Positions 26,886-37,445 of a DNA stretch of 64,000 nucleotides are shown one piece after another. The stretch spans positions 24,337,780 through 24,401,779 of the forward strand of contig NC_051432.1 in assembly GCF_001649575.2 (NCBI RefSeq), in the 5' to 3' direction. The notes beneath the pieces were generated by a model. The model was not told where the DNA came from. It did not search any database and was given only the letters and a program-made list of their open reading frames with translations. The position numbers and the translations under genes are program-made. The number at the start of each line of letters is the position of its first letter. Positions within the stretch are counted from its first letter, which is position 1. The stretch comes from Kryptolebias marmoratus (taxonomy: Eukaryota; Chordata; Actinopteri; Cyprinodontiformes; Rivulidae).

Positions 26886-29587
26886 TGTTATTTGAATTAA
26901 AAACAGGCATCTCATTAGTAACCACTACCACGTTCTCCTTCTTTAACCTTGCACGTTTCCGTCTGTGCTGCTGTGGGCCGTGATGCACCTTCATACTGTG
27001 CTCAGACCCTCGCCCACACAGACTGATTTATATAAACTTTAATCACAGATGACACCAAGGGACAGACAGTGAGATAAAGCAATCACTTTGCAGAATGAAT
27101 GACAGGCTGAACTGTGTTGAGCAGTAAAAGTTAAGTCATGCTGTCACACACTCAGCCAGACACGGTGATAGATGTAACGCTACTCCTTCAACTTTAAACA
27201 CACGTCAGGCCCGTGACTCTAGCTTCACATATGCAACCTAACACTGGTGATTTGCTTTTTTTCTGTCAGAGAAAATGTTGTAAATCTAAACTTTTCTAAC
27301 ACAGCGTCAACTTTTCATAGCACTGGTTTACTTAAGATGTAAAAAAGATGTCTTTGCTTTGAGTGTTCCAAGCTTTAAAAAAATTGGTTCCCTTTTACCT
27401 CCTATGCCCTTCAAAATTCTTTTGTCCTCGCCGCCTTGCTTGAAATCTCTATCTCTTTCTCACTTGGCCAACAATCTCCTTCTCCCCAGGAGTCCATAAT
27501 CATGTTTTCAGCACATTTCCTCTCCTTGGTACGGCAACATCTCACATTAAAGATTCATAACACTCTTGTGACCGCTTCATTGTGCCAAAGATTCAAGTAG
27601 CCACCTTCACTGCTTCCCCGGCCTCTTTCTTTCCCATTGTTTATGGGATAAAGAGGGTATGATGCAAGATGGTAAAAACACTGAAAAACTCCTTTAAAGG
27701 CTTTCGGAGACAAAGCAGAATAGTTGAGGGTATTTTTATTTGGAGAAAAGAGTGTGCGGAAAAGGTCAAATCTAATGCAGCTCATTTCCTCGGAACAAAA
27801 ATCACAAAAAAAAAAATGCCTCAAAAGTTGAGCTCAGTCCTTTTTAGATTCTGTCTGAAGCAGGGGGATCTGGTGAATCAGTCCAGGAAGAAATTCAACA
27901 CTGACATCAGAATCAGCCAAAATGATAAACAAAAATGAGCCTTTTAAAAAACATTTCTGTTATTTGATAGTGGGCTTGTATGCATACTTTTGAGTATTTG
28001 GTGTTTGACCTGCAGCAGACAGCAGTCAGATCGATTTCAGTTTGGAAAAGCAGGAAGAAGTTCTCACAGGGGCATCAAGCTCACCACCGTTGGAGAAGAG
28101 CCCATCTAACAGCCGACTTTCAGCATTGAAAACAACTTAAACAGGGTCTTGCCTGCCTAATCACAGCTCTCACAATCTTCACGTGGTGGCACAACATCCA
28201 ATCACTTCTGTTTTAACATAGAAACCATTTCTGCACTCGCTGTAGCGAATGCACAATCATAAATTTGCACTAATACAAATGGTGCAAAGTGCAAGTGTAG
28301 AGGAGTTATTGCAACAACTTACCTTTATTTATTACATGCTTACTGCTGACTCATCGTCATTGGCTTCTGGAGCCTTCAGTGTTATCTAACGGGATGCAAT
28401 ATGACCATAGGTTTTTATTTAAAAATAAATAAATAAAAGAAGAATCAATGGACTCAGCACATCACACACTAAAAAATCTTCCACTATTGCTTGTTTTCAG
28501 AAAGCTGCTGCTGTGCAAGCTTGACATGAACACAGTGATCTGGTAAAAGTAAATTGGATTACAGGAGCACAGGATTCTATGCAGAAAGAACGTATACTCT
28601 ACAGATTGTTGTGTGAAAAGACGACATGCAGGTTCATTTAACAAAAACCCGACGATTTCTGCTGAGCTGCTTAAGGTCATTTACGTTTGTGTTTGGCTTC
28701 TTGTTCCTCTGCTTTCATAAACACAAGACGTAAAAGTTGTGTTTTTTTTAACCAAACCAGGGTAACGTATGATTTAATGATCTAAAGTGGATTAACCAAA
28801 ATTTTTCATAAATGGCTTTAAAGGTGATACCTAAAATCAGCAGAAACATCTCATTGGATCAAAGAGAAATACTGTTTCTAACCTGGAAACACGCCTTTTA
28901 ATTTTAAGCTATGAAACAATTTTACAAAACAGTTAGCAACCCTAAAATAACAACAACTTAAACAGCTAAAAAAAAGTTGAGTTTGAGTAGTTTTAGATGG
29001 TGGAGCTTTGCTTTTGAATGAGCCCTGTTCTGAGGAGTTCCTCCTTACTTCCTGGTTCTCCAAAGGCTGACTGCTGCTTACTGCAGGTAAGATACTGACT
29101 GTACAAAGCTATAATGTAAAAACCAAATCACATTAAGGCTTAAGGTTGACAGATGTGCTCACTTTAGTTGTATAACTTTGTCATACGGGTGCAAAAGCAG
29201 GTCAGTGCATAACAGTATGCTTCTTCAGAGACTTGTTGGTAGGGCCCGTCATCACTGTCTTGAAAACCAGTTTTAGGCATTCTTAGTAGTTTTACTTCAC
29301 TGTGTGAGTCAACCCAGCAGAAACCCATGCTAACAGGATAACATTTAACAGAATATATACATCTGTTGTGTTACAACAACAGTGAACAGTACCAATATGT
29401 CAATAAGAAAAGGGTGAAAAATGCAAGAAATGTTTCAAGAAGTTTGAGAAAACTGAGCAGTTTCTGTTTCAGTGTGTCAAGCTAAACTTAACTTAACTTA
29501 GTTTTAGGTCCTCAACCACTTCAGCACACAAAGACACCTAAAGAAATTCCATTTTCTGTAACTGCAGTGTGAACACTGACTGCTAAA
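26886..29587. other. Non-coding DNA, no gene seen
   Basis: Unique AT-rich sequence. Open frames are short with no splice or domain support. Confidence 0.35.
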
Positions 29588-29855
29588 GGACTTTGCTGAA
29601 ATATCCTGATGAAGCTGAAACTGAACTGTTAAAATAAGGATGACAGAAGCTTAAATAAGAGTATAATAAAAGCTTCAAATTAAAAGGAGCAAAATGGTAC
29701 CTAAAAATGGCAAAAGGCTGGCCTAAAGTAGCAGAACAGTGGCTAAAGGCTAAAATAGCAAAATGTTAAACCAAAAAGGCACAGCACACTATTTCCAATC
29801 AGGCTGAGCGTTTTGAAAAAAGGCTTAACGCTGACTCAGCATTCACAGTATTACC
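29588..29855 (-). repeat. Dispersed repeat family A, minus orientation
   Basis: GCTGAAATATCCTGATGAAG end, CTAAAAATGGCAAAAGGCTG tandem-like units and the CGCTGACTCAGCATTCACAG terminus, reversed relative to 46790. Confidence 0.6.
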
Positions 29856-30874
29856 TTGAATGAATGAGTTGTTTATGATCGGCAGTCACACACACACTCC
29901 ACTCACACATACAGTCACAAGATCGTCTACTGTCTCGCGATGGAGAAGTTTAACTCAGACTCCAAAATCCAGAGTTTCTAACCACAGAGAAGTTGGTGTG
30001 TGATGAAACTTTCTCTGAATTCTTACCAGCATCTGTGACCTCCTCAAGGGGACCTATAAAGTAAATAAACATACAGCCCACTTGGATGGTGTTTGCTGAT
30101 TTAGTTATGGGCAGGGTGTTAAGACCAAAATTGGATTTATTGGGATATGAGAGATGTGTAGAGGAAACAGGGTTTGGTGTGGGTCAGAGCAGGAGTATAC
30201 AGTTAATGTGATTATTCCAGAATAATGTCGGTGCTAAGCTCCTTAAATTCCACCTCTGTACTCCCCAGCTCTGGTGAAAGGCTCTAAATTTTCGCACAAA
30301 GAAATCTGTGAGATTGGCTTGGGAGATGCTGCTCCCATACTGAATAAATCACTTTTACAGATGGGTAACCTTTTTTCCTTTACAACCAGACACCAATTAT
30401 TGACTCTGGGTTACTCATAATCTCACAGTTTATGGAGATCATTTAGGACCGTTTTGAATAGCTTGATTTCAAAAATATTTGTAATACCAAATGCACACAG
30501 AAGCACTTTTTCAAACAAAAAACATATATATCTGATTGTATAATGTGCTAAAACCAGTGATAAGTTTGACATTGATGTCTGAATCAAGCTGTAAACACAT
30601 CACCTGCTCACATCAGTACCGCTCATCTTTCAATCGTCTCCAATCTGCCGATTTCTTCCTATCACACCCACTTCTTCTCTCAATTTACAGAATCAATACA
30701 AGGTAATTTCACATGGCCATTCGCTCAGATCTTCTGAAAATCGGCTATATAAATTATTCAGGCTGGCTGTGCAGGAGAAGCCTGTGGAGATGCACTGTAG
30801 ATCAGTGACCTTCCGTTAAGCTCGCAGTCAGTCAGAGAGTCAGTTCATCAGGCTGAGGCGGGGAGCAACTTGGC
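29856..30874. other. Non-coding DNA, no gene seen
   Basis: Unique sequence; nothing supported. Confidence 0.35.
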
Positions 30875-30878
30875 TTAA

Positions 30879-31798
30879 AGGGACAGTCTCGTCATTTTTG
30901 AAGGGATGTTCTGTCAAAATTGTGTGATTCCTTGTCCTTTTTGTATTGTAACCCTGGCACAACAGTTTCCTGCGGGATCAATAAAGTTCTTATCTTAATA
31001 GTTATCAATAGTTACTTTATCAGCTGCGACATCAGTCGTAGAAGGAATAAGGAGGAAGTCTTCATCCAGGCTAATGTCCAACCAAAAGAAGGCCTTTTTT
31101 TAGGCCTAGAAAGCTGCTTTTATTGTTTTTGAGAAAGAGTTTGTCAGGATTTGTGTTTTCTTTGTGTTTTTGTGTATAGCTTATTGCTTTTATTGTCTTC
31201 ATGTTTCAGTTTGAGTTTATTGTTTATCTTATTCAGTCATCTTTGTTAGCCTTGTCTTAGTTCAGCTCTTGTTTCTCGTGTCTTTGTTTCCTGTCATCAT
31301 TCACTTCTCCTCAGTCAGTCTCTTGTTTTCCTGCCACGCCCATCTTCACCTGATCCTAGTTGTAATCACTCACCTGGGCCCACGTCACCTAATTACCCTC
31401 TGTTTTAAAACCCGGTCATCTCCTCCACTCACTGCTGGTTCCTTGTTGCTTCACGCGCTGTCTGGTTGTCCCTCTCATCTTGTGTCTCAGGTTTGGATTT
31501 TGTTATGTTTGGTTTTGCTGCCACGTCAGCCTTTCTTTTTGATTATCTTTTATTTTAATAAATTAGTTTCTTTTGAAAGATGAGTCTGAGCTCTGGGTTC
31601 GCCTCCTTCTCCACCCAACATGACAGAGTTGTTTTATAAGTCTGAAAAACAATTAAAAAAAAACTGTCCCTCATTTGGGTCGCCATTAGCCTGGCATGGA
31701 TGAAGACTTCTGCCTCTTTCCTCCAGACTCTGCGCTCTATGACTGACTATTGATAACTATTTGACAAAACATAGCTTCAAAAATGACCAGACTATCCC
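30879..31798. mobile_element. TTAA-flanked fold-back MITE (piggyBac-like ends), split by a solo LTR
   Basis: Flanked by TTAA at 30875-30878 and 31799-31802. Termini are inverted repeats of about 28 bp (GGGACAGTCTCGTCATTTTT versus the complement of the right end, GGGATAGTCTGGTCATTTTT). Inner parts are also inverted (GAAGTCTTCATCCAGGCTAA on the left, its complement near 31690-31710), giving a long imperfect palindrome. The TGCGGGATCAATAAAGTTCT stretch at about 30971 resembles a retroelement tail. Non-coding. Confidence 0.75.
31142..31625. mobile_element. Solo LTR nested in the MITE, with 5-bp target duplication
   Basis: 484 bp starting TGTCA and ending TGACA, flanked by GAGTT at 31137-31141 and 31626-31630. 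It contains a TTTTAAAA TATA-like box (about 31403) and an AATAAA signal at 31557-31562, as expected of an LTR in plus orientation. There is no internal retroelement sequence, so it is a solo LTR from recombination. The 104-codon frame crossing it is not a gene. Confidence 0.85.
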
Positions 31799-31804
31799 TT
31801 AAAG

Positions 31805-32911
31805 GGTAACTTCATAAATCTTTAAACCATACATTGATTAAGAGGTGGGTAAAATAGAAAATTACCTATTTTTACCTGTTATCTTGAAATACTTTCAGTT
31901 AAAATAATGTTAATCAAGCACCTCCAGAACTTTTGAGTTTTTTAATAATTCTTCTAAGAGTAGCTCTAACCAACCAAAGAATTTAATGCCACTGATAGAA
32001 ATAGGCAGAATATTTATAAAACACTGGAGAAAAAGGATGCAGCTTGACTTCCAGCCAAAGAGCAGTTCTTTATTTAAATTAAAGACACATAATGAGCGGG
32101 GCCATCTCCCAGAGCAAACCTCCAACAAGACCACTTAAAACGTCCTTTGGATCCAAATTCTAAACAACATCAAAAGTTAATCACTTCTAAGTTGGTCCGC
32201 ACTGTGCCTGTATTAAAAATTTAACGCAGATCTATTCATTAATTTTTGAAGAATCCTGAGAATAAACAGCCAAACAAACAACAGCCATAAGAAAGCACAT
32301 AACCTTCTGAGTCAAAGAAAAAGTGAGCTACAGTAGATCCACATCAAAATTTAACTGCTTCTGCTTTTGTTTATGTTTTATGTTCCTAAACTATTTTCAG
32401 AATTTTTTTACCTTGGCAGTTTTTCTCATCCTGTTACAAAACACAAAGTGCAAAGATAAACCCCTGCTAAGACAAGAGAAAAACCAAAGCAAGTAAATAA
32501 TTAAGGAAGAAGAAAAGGACAAAGTAATGTTAAATTGGTACAAAAGGTTTCCCAGTTGATTTAAAGAGAACTCAAAGATTAAATGAGATGTCATTTTCAC
32601 TGTCAAACAGATCATGAAGAATATCTACGAAAGAAAACTCAACATTTCATACATTATATAAACCACCACATTCGTTTAGTTTTTCCAAAGATCAGGTTTA
32701 GGTATGAATCTGAAAATTGCACAAATGTTTGATGCATAATTCAAAGTAATAAATGTTGATTGTATTTATTACTGGACACTCAGCACCTTCTTAAAGGAAA
32801 AGGATCAGAAATCAAAATCAAAACCATGCAAGGCACTTCTTAAGATAAGCCGGCTGTATTTACGACACTATAATAACAAAGATTTTAACTTAAGAAAATC
32901 CATGATTTAAA
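31805..32911. other. Non-coding DNA, no gene seen
   Basis: AT-rich unique sequence; nothing supported. Confidence 0.35.
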
Positions 32912-33150
32912 GATTTTTACCTTCACCAAGGAGGTTATGTTTTCAGTAGTGTTTGTTTATCTATCAGCAAGACTACTTAAAAACTAATGAACAGATTATA
33001 ACAAAGTTTTCAGGAAATGTTGGGGTTGTCACAAGAAACAACTGATTAAATGTTGGTGTCGATTCGGATCTCAACGCGGATCAGATTATTTTTTTATTGA
33101 CGTTATGGCCTCTGGTGGAGATTTATACTCTCTCAGTGTCTCTAGTTCAT
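32912..33150 (+). repeat. Dispersed repeat of the ACCTTCACCAAGGAGGTTATG type
   Basis: Begins TACCTTCACCAAGGAGGTTA, continues GTTTGTTTATCTATCAGCAA, TTTTCAGGAAATGTTGG and GATTCGGATCTC, and ends CCTCTGGTGGAGATTTATAC. I recognise this order as a widespread fish interspersed repeat of uncertain class. Single copy in this window. Confidence 0.6.
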
Positions 33151-33269
33151 CATTATTTTCTTTGAGGGTTGTTTTTCTGAAAGATTTTTGTTTCTTTGCA
33201 CAAAACATTTGGCCTTGTGAGCATGAAAATAAGCCATGGGGGAATATTTTACATCTTTATCACATACTG

Positions 33270-33450
33270 TCAAAGGCAAAGCAGCAATCATGTTTTTGCC
33301 CTGTCTGAGTGTTTGTCTGTGTGTTAGCAAATATCTCATGTACCAGTGGATAGATTTGAAAGAAACTCTCAGAAAGTAATCATTTGATGAACATCTACAA
33401 CCTGTTAACTTTTATAATCAGTCCAATTCAATATGGCTGATACAGGCAAC
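33270..33450 (-). repeat. Dispersed repeat family B, minus orientation, truncated
   Basis: TTAGCAAATATCTCATGTAC, AGTAATCATTTGATGAACAT and CAATTCAATATGGCTGATAC blocks, then loss of similarity. Confidence 0.6.
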
Positions 33451-33539
33451 TGAACTTGTGGGGGGAAAAAGAATCGAGAACTTGAAGTTTCCATATCTGC
33501 AGACAGAAGAGAGTGTGTAAAATAACTGACACACTGCAG

Positions 33540-33618
33540 TCTGATGATGCTTATGAGGACTGGATGTGTGTATATGTGTGCATATACACACATATACACA
33601 TATACACTCACACAAACA
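33540..33618. repeat. Palindromic TATATGTG/CACATATA low-complexity repeat
   Basis: GGATGTGTGTATATGTGTGC faces ACACATCC-ending complement about 60 bp away; can form an imperfect hairpin. Confidence 0.6.
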
Positions 33619-34499
33619 CATCCAAACACGAAGCCTTGTTAGATTCTGGAGTTTCGCTGTAGTCCAGTGAAATCCTCAGTGAGTTTGAGATTTAAACAGA
33701 AAACTTCAACAAGAAACTGTCAGAAAGCATTCTCGCTGTGTGTGACGTGACAGCGTTGTCCCCAAACTCTTCTTTTGATGCTTTATCCTCTGTGTTGTGT
33801 CTCCATGTCGCCGCAGCATTCTGCTATGATTCTCAAAGGTAAATTAAATATTTAAGCAGACACTTGCAAGATAAACTGCTGTTGTCCTATTTGAACATGT
33901 CAGTAGCCATCCCTCCTCAGAGCTGATGAATAATATAACAGACTGGGCTCTCGGTAACGTGCAGAGGATTGTGATGCGTGCCTCAGATCACATCTCAGAT
34001 GGGGAGGTTTGAAGAGATACAACATTTAATTTCACTAGCTGTGATGGATGGCATCCTTTCAAGCGTCCCACCTTGCTTTGCTGTTTCTTCGAACACCATG
34101 GGGGCCACATTTAATGACTTCTGTCTTCTCTACTCCCACAAGCCTTTGGACCTGGTTGGCCCGCGTTCTGAGGCTGAAACCCGTTCCCAAGTTTTTCTGA
34201 TATTTTGCCTCTTCTTTCCTGAGTGAAAACAAGAACCTTTTGTTGTGCCACATTAAAAAGACCTTTAGATTTTTCTGTTTTTAGAAACAATGCTACATAT
34301 TGCACCTGCTGTGAAAAAAGTATGTAGGCAGTCTGCAGAACAATGGGAGAAAATGCACGCTAGAATTCAGGAAGCACAATGCAGCTTGCATTTTAAATGA
34401 GCATACACAGACAAACCTAACAGCTGGTTGTAGATAAGAATTTCAATTCTGATCTTGTATTTCTGCTCTTAGCTTTTCTTCACATAAAATGGGATTTTT
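33619..34499. other. Non-coding DNA, no gene seen
   Basis: Unique sequence; short frames on both strands without splice or domain support. Confidence 0.35.
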
Positions 34500-34735
34500 A
34501 GTTAAAGGCAGAAATGTTTTTAACTGTGTGTCCGTGTGTGTGTGGTGTTAACCCTATTTGTTCTTTAGCAAAATATCCTATAAACCACTGAACAGACTTT
34601 AATAAAACGTTCAGAGAGCATTCATTGAATGTACATCTACAACTAATTAACTTTTGGACTCAATCCACTTCAAGATGGTCCCCACAGCGAATCAGAATAA
34701 ATATGCATTCCTTGATGAAAAGCTAGACCTTTAAT
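34500..34735 (-). repeat. Dispersed repeat family B, minus orientation, internally deleted
   Basis: Blocks from the hairpin side through CACTTCAAGATGGTCCCCAC jump directly to ATATGCATTCCTTGATGAAA, so the middle of the monomer is missing. Confidence 0.6.
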
Positions 34736-34839
34736 TTAAACTGTAATATAAAGAACTACAATCTCAGAAATATTAACATAAAGCATAGTTATTGACTATT
34801 AATCATCAAGCATTCATTTCTAAAGTGCAGAAACACTTT

Positions 34840-35400
34840 AAGTTCAAGGCAACTGAAGAACTGCCTCAGTGGTACATGCTACCTGCAGCTGCAGTCCTCC
34901 CATAGTTAGATGAAAGTGGTAATTAAATGTACCTTTTTTTCTGTAATGGTGAAGGAAATGAGCCAGCCAGTCTGGAGCAGCGGGGGGTAATGAAATAGAT
35001 TCCAATATCTCTGAGAGGAAATCCTACAGAGCAGAAGCTGAAAGAGACCTCATGGCAGATAATGACATAAATATAATGCCAATCATCCCGTGTCAGTAGA
35101 ATCAGCCGATCCATCAGCGGTAATGGGAGCTGTACACATGCTCTCCTGTCACTCTCATCAGAAAAACCATTATATCAAATGCACATAATGCACAATAAGG
35201 GCAGGAGATAAACCCGTGCCCCAGGAAATGGATAACTACATCCTTTTGGCTTGTTATATTCCTGATGTGTTATCTCACTCTCCATTCTTTCAGCAGATGG
35301 TTGAGCTGTAAAAGCCATCACATTAATGGGAGCAGAAAAGCCGCCCATCTGGTGCTTGACCACTGAGAAAACAAACCAGCAACAGACAAACAAACGAGCT
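34840..35400. other. Unique block, candidate conserved non-coding element
   Basis: About 550 bp with no repeat similarity in the window and many TAAT/ATTA cores (GGTAATTAAATG, CATTAATGGGAG). No coding frame supported. Confidence 0.3.
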
Positions 35401-35514
35401 ATCTGAGCAGTTCACAACAATGCACAACTTCAAACAAGAAATTAGAAATTCAATTCCTTATATTATTGACGACATATTCAGTAAGCTCAGAGGTTCATTT
35501 CTCAGCTTAATTAT

Positions 35515-36040
35515 CACAGAAGGCAAAAGCAGAGTGATCATGTTTTTGCTTGTGTGTAACAAAACCATTATCACTTTGAGTCAGCCACATTCAAGATGGC
35601 CGCCACAGCAAAGCATGTTTAGCAAATACAGTATTGGCTAAAGCGCACACAATTTGCAGATACTGACCTAAACTTTGGTGTGTTAGTAGCTGAGATTGAT
35701 CCCAAACTTATGCTTTGACTGCTAACTGATCACATGAAATCTGTGTTTAAAACTTCACTAATAACTATTGGAGTCAAATTTGTTTGTTTGTTTTGCAAAA
35801 TATGAAACGCTGGATGAATTTTATTGAACATTTCAGAAAATAATCATAAGATATACATCTACAATGGAATAACTTTTGGAGTTAAACCAATTCAAGACAA
35901 CCACAGCTAATTGATCTTAGCCTACACAAAAATGGCTTTACAGTTTTACAGTTATTTATTCATCAAAGTTTCAGAAAACTCTGGCATAAAAGACAGTGGG
36001 TGATATTCATTCCTTCAAAGAATGCTAAGCCTTTAATTTA
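35515..36040 (-). repeat. Dispersed repeat family B, minus orientation, two monomers
   Basis: Cores at CATTCAAGATGGCCGCCACA (about 35590) and CAATTCAAGACAACCACAGC (about 35888), ending TATTCATTCCTTCAAAGAAT. Tandem monomer arrangement as at 49140. Confidence 0.65.
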
Positions 36041-37019
36041 ACATGATTTTACTCAGTCAAGTAAAGATATAAAAAAGATTTCCAGCAGAGATTTTGCATA
36101 ATTCAGTTTTATTAACATATTTCAAAGTAAAAAAAATCCCGTAGCTTCTTTTTATAGTTTGATATTGCAAAATAATACAAAATTTAATGTTGCAGACGTC
36201 TTGACTGAGACAGTCCTGAACACCCTTTGAGCATCAGTTAAATTCTCACAGTTATTTTACATTTTACAGACTCAAAAAGCTCAACAACCTTTCCAACTCT
36301 ACGTAATAAAATGTATTTGGGCCAAACACTGAACTTCATGTTGCCCCCAATCCGCTGAATGTGTGAGTGTGTGTATGTCAGAGTGACAGGTCAATGTAGC
36401 CTGTAAGAGACTATTTAACCCAGAAAGTGAAGCATTAATGTGTGTGAAAAGGTGCTTTACTCTATATAAAAGCAGTCCGTTTACAGTATTATGGCAGTAA
36501 CATGCAAGAAGTAATTATTTTTTCAAACACAATTGAGCTGCAAACCTTAAAATTTATTAGGTGTGTTATAGTTTTGAGGAGTATTTCTCATGAAATCAAT
36601 TATTAATAAAGACTGTGAAAGTTTATTATCTTTGAATGATAAGAGGCAGTTAAATAAGCTGAAGCAGTCAGCCCAAATTTGCCAGATGTCAAGTTTTAAA
36701 GCTCATGCGCTTTGTATGACACACTCATCAACATTGATCCAGCTCAGCTCTCCCGCTTCACTTCCATCTAATCACCTGAAGGCTTCAAACTGCCACCTAA
36801 CAGCATGCTACAACCCACACCTGGAGTAAATCTAACACAGCTGATTGTGGTTACTGCTGGTGACTTCAGGACTGACTGGGGTTCCCTCAGGCCCAGTCCT
36901 GCCCCTGGACATAGAAGCCACTCGACTTCCAGTTAATTAGCTGGCCTAGCAAACTAATTTCCTTTCAGCTCAGTGGGCTGCTCCCACAATGCCATAAGGA
37001 CAATCAAGATCTGCAGAAT
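36041..37019. other. Non-coding DNA, no gene seen
   Basis: Unique sequence leading into the Tc1 remnant. The expected left Tc1 inverted repeat is not recognised. Confidence 0.35.
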
Positions 37020-37445
37020 ACCATCTCTGAACACGCAACATGTGAAGCAGATGGTCTACAGCAGCAGAAGACCACGCCGGATACCATTCCTGTCAGCTAC
37101 GGACAAAAAACTGAAGCTATAAATCACACAGGCTCACCAACATTGGACAATAAGAAACTGAAGGAACATTGCCTGGTCTGATCTTGATTCACTGGACCAC
37201 AGTGGTCTCCACAGTCACCAGATCTCAATCCAATCCAACATCTTTGGGATGTGGTGGAACGGGAGATCTGCATCATACAAGTGCAGCTGACAAATCTGCA
37301 GCAATTGTGTGATACTATCATATCAATATGGACCAAAATCTCTAAGGAATGTTTCCAAGACTTTGTTGAATCTATGCCACAAAGAATTAAGGCAGTTCTG
37401 AAGGCAAAGTGGGATCTAAGGTGTACCTAATAAAGTGACCAGCCG
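37020..37445 (+). pseudogene. Tc1/mariner-like transposase remnant, internally deleted
   Basis: Contains GCAGCAGAAGACCAC and ACATTGGACAATAAGAAACTG (middle of the transposase), then after GCCTGGTCTGAT jumps to CCACAGTCACCAGATCTCAA, losing most of the DDE catalytic region. The last ~74 codons stay open: PQSPDLNPIQHLWDVVERE onward to a stop at 37428. In the SPDLNPIxxLW motif the catalytic Glu is Gln. The right end GGTGTACCTAATAAAGTGAC is the element terminus; the left terminus is missing. Dead copy. Confidence 0.85.

Noticed and set aside
31269..31583. 104-codon hydrophobic frame resembling a small membrane protein
   Set aside because: Lies entirely within the solo LTR (31142-31625). The hydrophobicity comes from T-rich LTR sequence.
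36590..36829. 79-codon frame upstream of the Tc1 remnant
   Set aside because: No similarity to the transposase N-terminal DNA-binding domain. Not taken as part of the element.
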